From Lewinellaceae bacterium (lineage in GTDB: Bacteria > Bacteroidota > Bacteroidia > Chitinophagales > Saprospiraceae), in the NCBI GenBank assembly GCA_020636105.1, contig JACJYL010000002.1, positions 806,001 through 870,000 of the forward strand: 64,000 nucleotides of DNA. Reading direction: 5' to 3'. Each line of letters opens with the position of its first letter. The stretch's first letter is position 1. Below are positions 1-8,204 of the stretch, in pieces. The notes under the pieces were generated by a model. That model had not been told where the DNA came from, made no database searches, and saw nothing but the letters and a program-made list of their open reading frames with translations. The translations under genes were made by a program, and so were the position numbers.

Positions 1-701
1 AAACGATTGACTATCTGACTATTAAAGCAAAAAAAACTTTCCAGGTCATTCAATTGGCCATCTTCAGGATCTCTTAGTATCAATTCCCCCTTTTCCAGGG
101 AATAGGCATTTTTTACTCCGGCGCCCCAATAAAAAGCCTCTACCAGTCGTGAAATATCATCGTCGATGTAAAATAAAAGGACAATATCCGGTTGAATCTG
201 TTGCACATATTTGGAATAGGCCTGAAACATCTGATCCAGCCCCCATCCGGGAATCGACAAATTAAAGACCTCAAAATCGGCTCCAAGCTGTTGCTGAATT
301 TTGGCCGAAATGGTTTGGTCATTCTCAAGAAAAATTCCAAAAAGGAACGAATCGCCTAACAGCAGGACGCGCTTTGCCCGGGGAAACGTGTCCATGGGGA
401 TGGTGAATTCCGGGCTACGGAAACCGTCCGAATTGATGGCATACGCCACATTGAAAAAATCAGGCTGATAAAATTTAAGATAGTCCTTTTGCCGGCACAC
501 CCAACCTAGTGTAGTATCTTTTTGCACCCAGTTGGTATCGAGCTTTTGCCAGGCCTTTTCATAAAAATCGGCCGCACAGGTGCGTTCATAATAGGCATAA
601 TCGGGTTCACTAATTCTAAACCCGACTTCGGCAAGGAAAAGCAGCCCCAGTAATATCGCTAAATTATAAATGATTAGTTTTGTAAATTGCATGAGATTCA
701 T
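1..701 (-). CDS. SGNH/GDSL hydrolase-like protein (3' end beyond left edge)
   Basis: The reading frame is open from an ATG at 701 (alternative in-frame ATG at 692) to the window edge, giving about 233 residues without a stop. An N-terminal hydrophobic segment (about residues 8-24) suggests a membrane anchor or signal. Residues 112-122 read RVLLLGDSFLF, the GDS block I of SGNH hydrolases with the nucleophile serine. NLSIPGWGLDQ near residue 147 resembles block III with its conserved glycine and Asn. The catalytic Asp/His of block V would lie beyond the edge. Such proteins are typically O-acyl esterases acting on envelope glycans. It is divergent from a DUF5989 microprotein only 67 bp away. Families of this kind are often neighbours of DUF5989 and carbamoyltransferase genes. 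The substrate is unknown. Confidence 0.8.
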   Translation of the reverse strand, partial: MNLMQFTKLIIYNLAILLGLLFLAEVGFRISEPDYAYYERTCAADFYEKAWQKLDTNWVQKDTTLGWVCRQKDYLKFYQPDFFNVAYAINSDGFRSPEFTIPMDTFPRAKRVLLLGDSFLFGIFLENDQTISAKIQQQLGADFEVFNLSIPGWGLDQMFQAYSKYVQQIQPDIVLLFYIDDDISRLVEAFYWGAGVKNAYSLEKGELILRDPEDGQLNDLESFFCFNSQIVNR

Positions 702-768
702 TGCACCCTCAAGGGCATATTGACATAGTGAAAACAAAATTACATTAATAATCCAAAAAGCAAAATCA

Positions 769-918
769 ATGGAATTCATAAGAGATTTATGGCTTTTCAT
801 GAGGGAACGGAAAAAATTCTGGCTGGCTCCCATAATCATCGTATTACTCCTGCTCGGCATCATTATCGTATTCGGAGGAGGAACAGCCCTGAGTCCTTTT
901 ATTTATTCCCTTTTTTAA
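769..918 (+). CDS. DUF5989 family small membrane protein
   Basis: A 49-codon ORF starting at an ATG and ending in TAA. The protein begins MEFIRDLWLFMRERKKFW, followed by a single strongly hydrophobic helix (about residues 19-38) and a short tail ending in PFIYSLF. This layout (aromatic and basic amphipathic start, one membrane span, very short tail) matches what I know of DUF5989, a family of roughly 50 residues found beside carbamoyltransferases and SGNH hydrolases in polysaccharide or secondary-metabolite loci. Its molecular role is unknown. Here it sits between the divergent SGNH gene and a DUF2911 gene on the same strand 27 bp downstream. The assignment rests on recalled family features, not on a search. 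Confidence 0.75.
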   Translation: MEFIRDLWLFMRERKKFWLAPIIIVLLLLGIIIVFGGGTALSPFIYSLF

Positions 919-945
919 TTAAGCTTGCACACCAACTTTAAACAC

Positions 946-1500
946 ATGATGATGAAAACGTTTGTTTTTATTTTTTTTGGCGTATTCCTGTTTGTTATGA
1001 TAGGCATTATCGGTTATAACTTCTCCACGACACGAACCCACAGTCCACTGGAAGAAATTACCTTTAATTATGGAGATTTGGACATTAAGGTCACCTATTG
1101 CCGGCCATACAAAAAAGGAAGACTGATCTTTGGAGAAGAAAGGGATGATGCACTGGTTCCTTACGGCAAATACTGGAGGCTTGGAGCAAATGATGCCACA
1201 GAAATCACGTTTAGCCTGCCCGTTTATTTTGCCGGAACCCCTTTAAATGCTGGCAGCTACAGGATGTATGCCGTACCCGGTTCTGAAAGTTGGGAAATAT
1301 CCCTCAACAGTGAACTGGGAAAGTTTGGCGCCTACCCGCCGGATTACAATTTTGATGTGTTGAAAGTGCACGTGCTTGTGCAAAAATCTGATTCAATGAC
1401 CGAACAATTTACCATTGATTTCTCAAACGATTCTGTAAGGGTGAACATGACATTTGGCTGGGATCATACATGGGTGAATGTTCCGATTAGGCCGCAATAA
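946..1500 (+). CDS. DUF2911 family membrane-anchored protein
   Basis: The protein of about 184 residues begins with a cluster of ATGs (946, 949, 952); a TTG at 925 is also in frame, and the first ATG was chosen because it directly precedes the Lys and hydrophobic anchor. After the membrane segment (about residues 5-24) comes a beta-rich domain with PYGKYWRLGANDATEITFS and later GSYRMYAVPG, both typical of DUF2911. That family is common in Bacteroidota as exported proteins of unknown function. The C-terminus ends in a conserved-looking VNMTFGWDHTWVNVPI. The gene follows the DUF5989 ORF by 27 bp and may share its transcript. No catalytic residues are recognisable. Confidence 0.75.
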   Translation: MMMKTFVFIFFGVFLFVMIGIIGYNFSTTRTHSPLEEITFNYGDLDIKVTYCRPYKKGRLIFGEERDDALVPYGKYWRLGANDATEITFSLPVYFAGTPLNAGSYRMYAVPGSESWEISLNSELGKFGAYPPDYNFDVLKVHVLVQKSDSMTEQFTIDFSNDSVRVNMTFGWDHTWVNVPIRPQ

Positions 1501-1679
1501 AAATAAAAAATAAAACTCGCTCATCTTACCCTATTGTCCTGCCGCAGGAACAATCACTCCGTCAACGCCGAGATCAAGAATGCTTTTTGAGAAATCTTTG
1601 AAAAAAAAGTGGTCAACCTATATCAGTGAATGACAGTAGAAGTAAAAAGGGTGCTCGTCACGACATCCTGTCGGCTACG

Positions 1680-1706
1680 GAAAAAGTGCAGGACTCCCGT
1701 CCTGCA
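1680..1706 (-). terminator. Terminator of the ABC ATPase gene
   Basis: TGCAGGAC (1687-1694) and GTCCTGCA (1699-1706) form a perfect 8-bp stem with a 4-nt loop. Read on the minus strand, the hairpin is followed by CTTTTTCC. It lies 11 bp beyond the stop codon of the ABC gene, the expected place for an intrinsic terminator. Confidence 0.7.
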
Positions 1707-1716
1707 GATGGAATGA

Positions 1717-3447
1717 CTACTCCGGGACCGCCGCGATCAATGCCCGCGTATATTGCTCCTTTGGATTAGCATAAATTTCATCTGATGGACCTGACTCAAC
1801 GATTTGTCCGCTTTGCATAACCAGCATACGGTCGCTCATAAATTTGACAACGGAAAGATCGTGAGAAATGAAAATATAAGTAAGTCCCAGTTTTTCCTGG
1901 AGGTCCTTCAGTAGGTTCAGTACCTGAGCCTGGACGGACACGTCCAGGGCCGAGACCGGTTCATCGCAAATGATGAATTCGGGTTTCACGGCCAGGGCCC
2001 GGGCAATGCAAATACGCTGCCGCTGCCCTCCGGATAACTCATGAGGATAACGAGAGAAATGGAAAGACTCCATGCCCACCATTTCAAGGAGGTTCATTAC
2101 TTTTTCCTTCATCACCTTTTCAGCCGTTTTCTCCTGGTGCAGCTTTAATACTTCCATGATGGCACTGCCCACCATTTTCCGTGGATTTAAAGAAGCGTAA
2201 TGATCCTGAAAGATGATCTGAACGCCCTTGCGGTAGGTTTGCATTTCCCTCGAGGACAACCCGAAAACGTCCTTGCCTCCATAGTAGGCTCCTCCGGTTA
2301 CCTCCGTATCGATGAGTCGTAAAATGGCGCGACTCAAGGTCGTCTTCCCACATCCGGATTCTCCCACCAGGCCCAAAGTCTCTCCGGGATACACCTCGAA
2401 GGAAACGTTTTTTACGGCTTCAACGGTTTCATGATTTTTCCTGAACAACCGTTTTTGCCCTCCGAAAGAAACGCCTAGATTTTCTACCTTTAGCAAAGGT
2501 TCTTTTTGGGACAGGTTCGAAAGCCTTGTTTTCATTTCATTCTCAGAAAGAATATTGTTTTTCAACCCATCTTCCGTAACGTCCCCGTTGAGAAAATCAG
2601 CAACGGTCGGCAGTCGTCTCAACCGCCGGCCCAATGGAGGGCGGCAGGCCAGTAATCCTTTAGTATAGGGATGCTGAGGGTTTTTGAATACCGCCTCCAC
2701 CGCTCCCTGCTCAACGATAAGGCCATTTTGCATCACCACCACATCATCGGCGATCTGGCGGATCACGCCCAGGTCATGAGAAATAAAAATAATGGTAATG
2801 CCCAGCGACTCCTGCAGTTCTTTCATCAGGTTTAGAATGGATTGTTGCACCGTAACATCAAGGGCCGTGGTCGGTTCGTCAGCGATCAGTATCTGAGGGT
2901 CACAAGACAAGGCCATGGCGATCATCACCCGCTGTTTTTGCCCTCCCGACAATTGATGAGGGTAGGCATCAAAAATCCGTTCCGGTGTAGGTAATTTGAC
3001 CCGTTCAAACCATCCGAGGACTTCCTGCCGGGCACTTTTTTTATCGATTCCTTTGTGTAAAAGGATCATTTCAGTGATCTGTTCTCCGCATCTCATCACG
3101 GGATTCAGGGAACTCATGGGTTCCTGGAAGATTATAGCGATCTCTTTCCCGCGTATCTTCCTGAAATCCTTCGCCGCACTTTTTACCAAATCCACTAACT
3201 GACCATCCGCCATCCTGTAATGAATCGTTCCGCCAACGATTTGGGTATTCGATGGATCCACGAGGCCCATGATAGAAAGTCCGGTCACCGTTTTACCTGA
3301 CCCCGACTCCCCCACTATACCTAAGGTTTGCCCTGTCTTTACGTCAAAAGATATCCCGTCCACTGCTCTTACAACACCCCCATCTGATTCAAAATACGTT
3401 TTGAAATCAGTGAGCTGGAGTATGGTTTGCGGATCATTTTTTGTCAT
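1717..3447 (-). CDS. Peptide-type ABC transporter, fused tandem ATP-binding protein
   Basis: At 576 residues this is a double ATPase equivalent to DppD plus DppF in one chain, as in GsiA-type proteins. The first domain has Walker A GESGSGKT (residues 46-53), signature LSGGQKQR, Walker B ILIADEPT and the switch His in FISHDLG. The second domain repeats these: GESGCGKT, LSGGQRQR, FIICDEPVSALD and FISHDLS. Each half carries the C-terminal oligopeptide-transporter extension (HPYTKGLL and EQYTRALI). It would energise uptake of peptides, glutathione or nickel across the inner membrane. No permease or binding-protein gene lies next to it, so the substrate cannot be inferred. It follows the ribonuclease D gene by only 16 bp and is probably co-transcribed. 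Confidence 0.93.
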   Translation of the reverse strand: MTKNDPQTILQLTDFKTYFESDGGVVRAVDGISFDVKTGQTLGIVGESGSGKTVTGLSIMGLVDPSNTQIVGGTIHYRMADGQLVDLVKSAAKDFRKIRGKEIAIIFQEPMSSLNPVMRCGEQITEMILLHKGIDKKSARQEVLGWFERVKLPTPERIFDAYPHQLSGGQKQRVMIAMALSCDPQILIADEPTTALDVTVQQSILNLMKELQESLGITIIFISHDLGVIRQIADDVVVMQNGLIVEQGAVEAVFKNPQHPYTKGLLACRPPLGRRLRRLPTVADFLNGDVTEDGLKNNILSENEMKTRLSNLSQKEPLLKVENLGVSFGGQKRLFRKNHETVEAVKNVSFEVYPGETLGLVGESGCGKTTLSRAILRLIDTEVTGGAYYGGKDVFGLSSREMQTYRKGVQIIFQDHYASLNPRKMVGSAIMEVLKLHQEKTAEKVMKEKVMNLLEMVGMESFHFSRYPHELSGGQRQRICIARALAVKPEFIICDEPVSALDVSVQAQVLNLLKDLQEKLGLTYIFISHDLSVVKFMSDRMLVMQSGQIVESGPSDEIYANPKEQYTRALIAAVPE

Positions 3448-3463
3448 AATATCAACGTCAAAA

Positions 3464-4642
3464 TCAGGATTCCATAATTAAAATGTTCCCTCCTTCCACT
3501 TTCATTTCCAATTCGTGGGGATGAAGCAACCAGTGAACCAGTTCTTCTCCCAACAGTTCTATTTTCCATTGACAAAGACTGAGGGATTCCCGGGTGGCGA
3601 CATCGGATTTCATCTTTTTCAAGGCACTTTTTGCCAAAACCAGGACAGGAGAAACGTCGGCATCCAGGCATTTTTGACGAACCAGCAGGTGCAGCAATTC
3701 GATCATTATCTCTTCCTGGGGAAAAAGCTGTTCTTCCTTGCCAAACATTTTCAAAACGGCTATTTCTTCCTTAGTAGCAGGATCTGAATAAAATTTGCTG
3801 AATATTTGTCCGTACTTTTGAACCAGCTTATCAGGCAAATGCCGGTTGTTTTTTAATCCCTCATAACCTGAAGTTACAGAACGAACGATCTGTCCGATAT
3901 TTTTACTCGGCAAAACCATTTCTTTAGAATGATCCCTGCGCTCGGCCGTTTCAGCCCTCCACATTATCAATCGCATCAGGAACAACTTACCATTTCGATC
4001 CAGAGAATTCATCAGGTTGCTTTTGAGTACCTCTGCGTATAAGTCTTTTTCGTAAAAAGCCGGATCTTCCCATCGCAAAAATTCTTCTTTTGCCCAATGC
4101 AACCGATTGATATTGTTTAATTTACCATTCAAAGACTGCCATAAATCGTACAGCGGCAATACGTCCAGGATGGCATATTCCAACTGCTTAGGCCCTAGAG
4201 GTCTTCCTTCCCAATCTGTGACAGCATATCCTTTTTTTAGACGTCGTCCCGTTTCGCCTTCCACTAATTTACCATACGACAACGGGTATTGATATCCCAA
4301 AAATCCTGCAGCAATTTGAGTGTCGAAAATATTCTGCGGAATGGTCCCGTACAGGGAATTCATCAGACGATAGTCATTGTCTCCTGCATGGGTAATTTTT
4401 AAAATAGCCGGATCTTCCAGCATCAGGTGGAAGGGATGTAAATCTTCCACTTTCAAGGGGTCAATGATGTAATTGCCGTGAGAAGTAGCCACCTGCAACA
4501 GGCACAACCTGGTAAAAAAACGCTTTTCTCCTACGAATTCGGTATCAAAACTAAGCCATGTTACCTCTTTATTTTTTTCATAAAAATCATAGAGTGCCCC
4601 ATCCTTTTCAATAAGAAGGAAGTCTTTTTCGTTATGCTTCAT
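3464..4642 (-). CDS. rnd: Ribonuclease D (DEDD 3'-5' exonuclease with HRDC region)
   Basis: A 392-residue protein. The DEDD motif I is seen in LSFDTEFVGEKRF (Asp33, Glu35); motif II lies in ILKITHAGDNDYRLM, and motif III in LEYAILDVLPLYDLW (Tyr and Asp). The C-terminal half is helical, as expected for the HRDC domains of RNase D. The enzyme trims the 3' ends of tRNA and other stable RNA precursors in the cytoplasm. The ATG at 4642 is preceded on the divergent side by the asmA-like promoter region. It is the first gene of a two-gene unit with the ABC ATPase (16-bp gap); the functions are unrelated, so the pairing may be accidental. Confidence 0.9.
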   Translation of the reverse strand: MKHNEKDFLLIEKDGALYDFYEKNKEVTWLSFDTEFVGEKRFFTRLCLLQVATSHGNYIIDPLKVEDLHPFHLMLEDPAILKITHAGDNDYRLMNSLYGTIPQNIFDTQIAAGFLGYQYPLSYGKLVEGETGRRLKKGYAVTDWEGRPLGPKQLEYAILDVLPLYDLWQSLNGKLNNINRLHWAKEEFLRWEDPAFYEKDLYAEVLKSNLMNSLDRNGKLFLMRLIMWRAETAERRDHSKEMVLPSKNIGQIVRSVTSGYEGLKNNRHLPDKLVQKYGQIFSKFYSDPATKEEIAVLKMFGKEEQLFPQEEIMIELLHLLVRQKCLDADVSPVLVLAKSALKKMKSDVATRESLSLCQWKIELLGEELVHWLLHPHELEMKVEGGNILIMES

Positions 4643-4691
4643 AGGGGGTGATAAGTTAATAAATTCATAAATATTTAATCAATTTGTGTGC

Positions 4692-4699
4692 TATCTTTG
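4692..4699 (+). promoter_or_regulatory. Bacteroidota-type -7 element before the asmA-like gene
   Basis: TATCTTTG matches the TAnnTTTG consensus of Bacteroidota housekeeping promoters. No TTG is present at the usual distance of about 19-21 nt upstream, so only half of the promoter is supported. Transcription from here would give a leader of roughly 105 nt before the ATG at 4813. Confidence 0.4.
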
Positions 4700-4812
4700 C
4701 CTTGTGTCGTTCAGGCTTTTAAAATTTCCAAAAAAACGGGACTTTTAGGAATGAATCTCACAAAACTAACAAAAACTATCTAGCTGATCTCATATATAAA
4801 AAGAAATTCATC

Positions 4813-7800
4813 ATGAAGCTTTTGAAACGCATTCTCTTTATTTTTTTCATATTTTTAGTAGTTCTTATCGGCCTGGCCGTAACCATACCTATTATCTACA
4901 AAGACCGCATTGTTGAAATGGCGAAAGAAGAAATCAACCGTACCGTTGATGCAAAGGTCGATTTTACAGAGGTAAACCTTTCCCTTTTCAGGCATTTTCC
5001 CGATTTATCCTTTTTGTTAAAAAACTTTGAGGTCACCGGGAAAGGTGATTTTGAAGGAACTTTGCTGGCCAAAGGCGAAGCGGCAGATTTCTCTTTTGAC
5101 CTGCTTTCTCTTTTCTCAAAAACCTCCCCCATCACAATCAATTCAATTGGTTTACGAAAACCAGAGATAAATGTTTTGGTGCTCGAAAACGGGAAAGCCA
5201 ATTACGATATTGCGATCGCCACAGACGAACGCATTGAGGAAACCAACGAGGAAACCGATTACAGCGGTTTTAAAGCTACCCTAAAATCCTACTCCATTGA
5301 AGAGGCAAAAATAACCTACGATGATCGCAGCGGTGATATGTTTCTCGAAATCGATAATCTGAACCATAAAGGTTCCGGGAATTTTACCATTGATGTTTTT
5401 GATCTCAAAACCAAAACGGACATTGAGGCCCTGACCTTTAGGATGGGAGGCATTTCCTATTTAAAAAAGGCTAAAATGAGCCTGGATGCTATTTTTAATA
5501 TCGATCAAACCAACAGCAAATACACGCTTAAAGACAATCTGATCAAGGTCAATGCTCTTCAGCTGAAGGCAGACGGTTTTGTTCAGCTGGCAGAAGAAGA
5601 CATCTTGATGGACCTGGCCTTCTCCTCTCCGCAAAATGATTTTAAAAGCCTGTGGTCCCTCATTCCCAATGCTTATATCGAAGGGTATGAGCAGGTGAAA
5701 ATCGACGGACAATTCGATTTCTCCGGAAACGTCAAAGGCACTTACAATGAAACCTCCCTTCCCGGTTTCCGGATCAAAACCAATATTTCCAACGGGAACG
5801 TCAAATATCCTGACCTCCCATTGGGCATTACCGATATCAATGCCAAGGTGGATGTTAACAGCCCGGACAGCGACCTGGATCACTTGACCGTTGACATCCC
5901 AAGAATGGGCTTCCGGATCGGGGACAACCCCATGGACGGACGGGTCAAAATCTCCACGCCTATGTCCGACCCGGCCGTAGATGGCCTGCTCAATGGCGTG
6001 ATCGACCTCGCCGACCTCGCCAAAGCCTTTCCTGTAGATGGCGTAGATGAAATGAGTGGACTGATCACCGCCAATGTAAAAATGAAAGCCCGGCTTTCTC
6101 AGATCGAGCGTGAAGACTATGAAGCCGTGGATATAAACGGAGAAGCTGAAATATCCCATCTGAAATACGACATGACCGGCTACCCCGCCGTGGTCATCGA
6201 TCAGTCCAAAATGGCTTTCAGTCCTAAAATGGTGGACATCGCTTCCTTTACCGGCAAACTAGGAAAAAGTGATGTGACTGCCAGCGGTCATATTGACAAT
6301 ATCCTCGCTTATTTTTCTCCTAAAAAAACGATGACAGGCAATATGGTCCTTCGCTCTGATTACATTTTTGCAGATGAATGGATGGAAGAGGAACCCGCAA
6401 CCGCAACCGCAACCACTGCCACCACTCAACAGGCCCTCGGTGCTGCACCGGAGACCGCTGCCAGCGAAGAAATTTTCGACCGTTTTGATTTTAGGGTCGA
6501 TGCCAAGATCAATAAACTGGATTATTACGAATATCAATTAACCGACCTGGAAGCCAAAGGACAGATCGCGCCCAACCGTATGGATATCGATGAGTTTGCC
6601 ATGAAAATCGGCGGCAGCGACCTGGAAGGTTCCGGAACGATTACCAATGCTTTTGAATATCTTTTTGACGAAGGCACTTTAGGGGGAAAACTCCGTTTGA
6701 AATCCAATAATTTTGACCTCAACCAGTTCATGACGGAAAGTGGGGAGATTCCTGAAAATTCAGGGGAAGCCTCCGTTAATACGGAAGCACTCGAACCTAT
6801 CCTGGTGCCGGAAAATATTGATATGACCATTGATGCTGATTTCCGGAAGATCATTTATACCAATATGACGCTCAACAACCTGGATGGACAACTTGTCATA
6901 GCCCCTGATCGGTCTGTAACCATAAAGGACGCTACTGCCGAGACCCTGCAAGGTAAGGTGAAAATGACAGGTGGTTATTACACCGCCGACCCGGAAGATC
7001 CAAAATTCGACATGAACATTGATCTGGAAAAGATGGATTTCAAGGAAGCCTTCTCCACATTCAACAGTTTCGCGACCCTGGCGCCTATTGGCAAATTCAT
7101 GACCGGAACATTCACGACCAACATGGCCATGACGGGAAGTCTGGGAAAAGATATGATGCCTGTTTACAGCAAACTCAATGTTGAAGGATTTTTGCATACC
7201 ATTAATGGCCTGATTACCGAATTCAAACCCCTCAATGCCATTGGCAATGCCTTAAATATTGAAGAACTCAAAGGAAAAATGGCGGTCAAGGATTCTAAAA
7301 ACTGGTTCACTATTGCCGATGGCAAAGTGGAAGTAAAAGAATTTGACTACGCCGTCAAAGACCTGAAAATGAAAATTGGCGGCTCCCACAGCCTGGAGAA
7401 CGAGATGGATTACAATATAAAAACCGCCATTCCTCGCAAATGGCTGGATAAAGCAGGACTCGGCAACCTCGCCAGCAGCGGGTTAAAGTCCATCAGCGAA
7501 CAGGCTTCCAAACTGGGGCTCAACATCGGGCAGAGCGAAACAGTCAACGTATTGATCAACCTCAAAGGGTCGATCACGAATCCGAAGGTCAAATTTTCCC
7601 TGCTGGGACTCGATGGAGAAACCTCCATTGTTGATGCTGCCAAGGAAACGGTAAAAGCTGCCGTGGACGATAAAAAAGAAGAGATCAAAGCAGGCCTCAG
7701 TGAAAAAGCACAAAAGATCATTGCTGATGCACAGGTACAGGCAGATAAATTAAAAGAGGAAGCCAAAAAATCGGCAGATAAATTGCGTGCTGAGGGCGAA

Positions 7801-8181
7801 ACAGCCGCTGAGAAGATCAGGAGCGAAGGAAAGACCGCCGGAGATAAGTTACGTGCCGAAGGCCAGAAACAAGCGGACCAGGCCAAAAAAGCCGCCGAAG
7901 CTGAGGCTCAGAAACAACTAGCCAAAGCCACCAATCCAATCACCAAGGCTGCGGCCCAAAAGGTGGCGGATCGATTACTGGCCGAAGCCAATAAAAAGGC
8001 CGATTCTTTTGTAACCGAAGCGGATAAAAAAGCCGCTCAGCTGGAAGCGGAAGCGGAAAAACGAGCCCGACAGACTACAGATGCTGCCGAAACAAATGCT
8101 CAAAAAATAGAAAATGAGGCCGACGCAAAAGCAGATAAAATCATGGCGGATGCGCAAACACAAGCGGATAAGTTGAAGTAG
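4813..8181 (+). CDS. Large AsmA-like inner-membrane/periplasmic protein with coiled-coil tail
   Basis: An 1122-residue protein with an N-terminal signal anchor (about residues 5-27) followed directly by the AsmA-type start (VDFTEVNLSLFRHFPDLSFLLKNFEV). The long body is beta-rich with repeated short strands, as in the AsmA/TamB/YhdP repeating-groove proteins thought to carry lipids between membranes. A low-complexity stretch of about ten residues rich in Ala and Thr occurs near residue 535. The last 170 or so residues are an almost pure Lys/Ala/Glu/Asp helix built from variations on ADKLKEEA, predicted as a coiled coil. The ATG at 4813 follows an AT-rich leader. It appears monocistronic: the next element downstream is the 80-bp tandem array. 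A lipid-transport or envelope-homeostasis role is inferred from the family only. Confidence 0.85.
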   Translation: MKLLKRILFIFFIFLVVLIGLAVTIPIIYKDRIVEMAKEEINRTVDAKVDFTEVNLSLFRHFPDLSFLLKNFEVTGKGDFEGTLLAKGEAADFSFDLLSLFSKTSPITINSIGLRKPEINVLVLENGKANYDIAIATDERIEETNEETDYSGFKATLKSYSIEEAKITYDDRSGDMFLEIDNLNHKGSGNFTIDVFDLKTKTDIEALTFRMGGISYLKKAKMSLDAIFNIDQTNSKYTLKDNLIKVNALQLKADGFVQLAEEDILMDLAFSSPQNDFKSLWSLIPNAYIEGYEQVKIDGQFDFSGNVKGTYNETSLPGFRIKTNISNGNVKYPDLPLGITDINAKVDVNSPDSDLDHLTVDIPRMGFRIGDNPMDGRVKISTPMSDPAVDGLLNGVIDLADLAKAFPVDGVDEMSGLITANVKMKARLSQIEREDYEAVDINGEAEISHLKYDMTGYPAVVIDQSKMAFSPKMVDIASFTGKLGKSDVTASGHIDNILAYFSPKKTMTGNMVLRSDYIFADEWMEEEPATATATTATTQQALGAAPETAASEEIFDRFDFRVDAKINKLDYYEYQLTDLEAKGQIAPNRMDIDEFAMKIGGSDLEGSGTITNAFEYLFDEGTLGGKLRLKSNNFDLNQFMTESGEIPENSGEASVNTEALEPILVPENIDMTIDADFRKIIYTNMTLNNLDGQLVIAPDRSVTIKDATAETLQGKVKMTGGYYTADPEDPKFDMNIDLEKMDFKEAFSTFNSFATLAPIGKFMTGTFTTNMAMTGSLGKDMMPVYSKLNVEGFLHTINGLITEFKPLNAIGNALNIEELKGKMAVKDSKNWFTIADGKVEVKEFDYAVKDLKMKIGGSHSLENEMDYNIKTAIPRKWLDKAGLGNLASSGLKSISEQASKLGLNIGQSETVNVLINLKGSITNPKVKFSLLGLDGETSIVDAAKETVKAAVDDKKEEIKAGLSEKAQKIIADAQVQADKLKEEAKKSADKLRAEGETAAEKIRSEGKTAGDKLRAEGQKQADQAKKAAEAEAQKQLAKATNPITKAAAQKVADRLLAEANKKADSFVTEADKKAAQLEAEAEKRARQTTDAAETNAQKIENEADAKADKIMADAQTQADKLK

Positions 8182-8204
8182 CGGTTGTTAGCCAATATTT
8201 CGAT

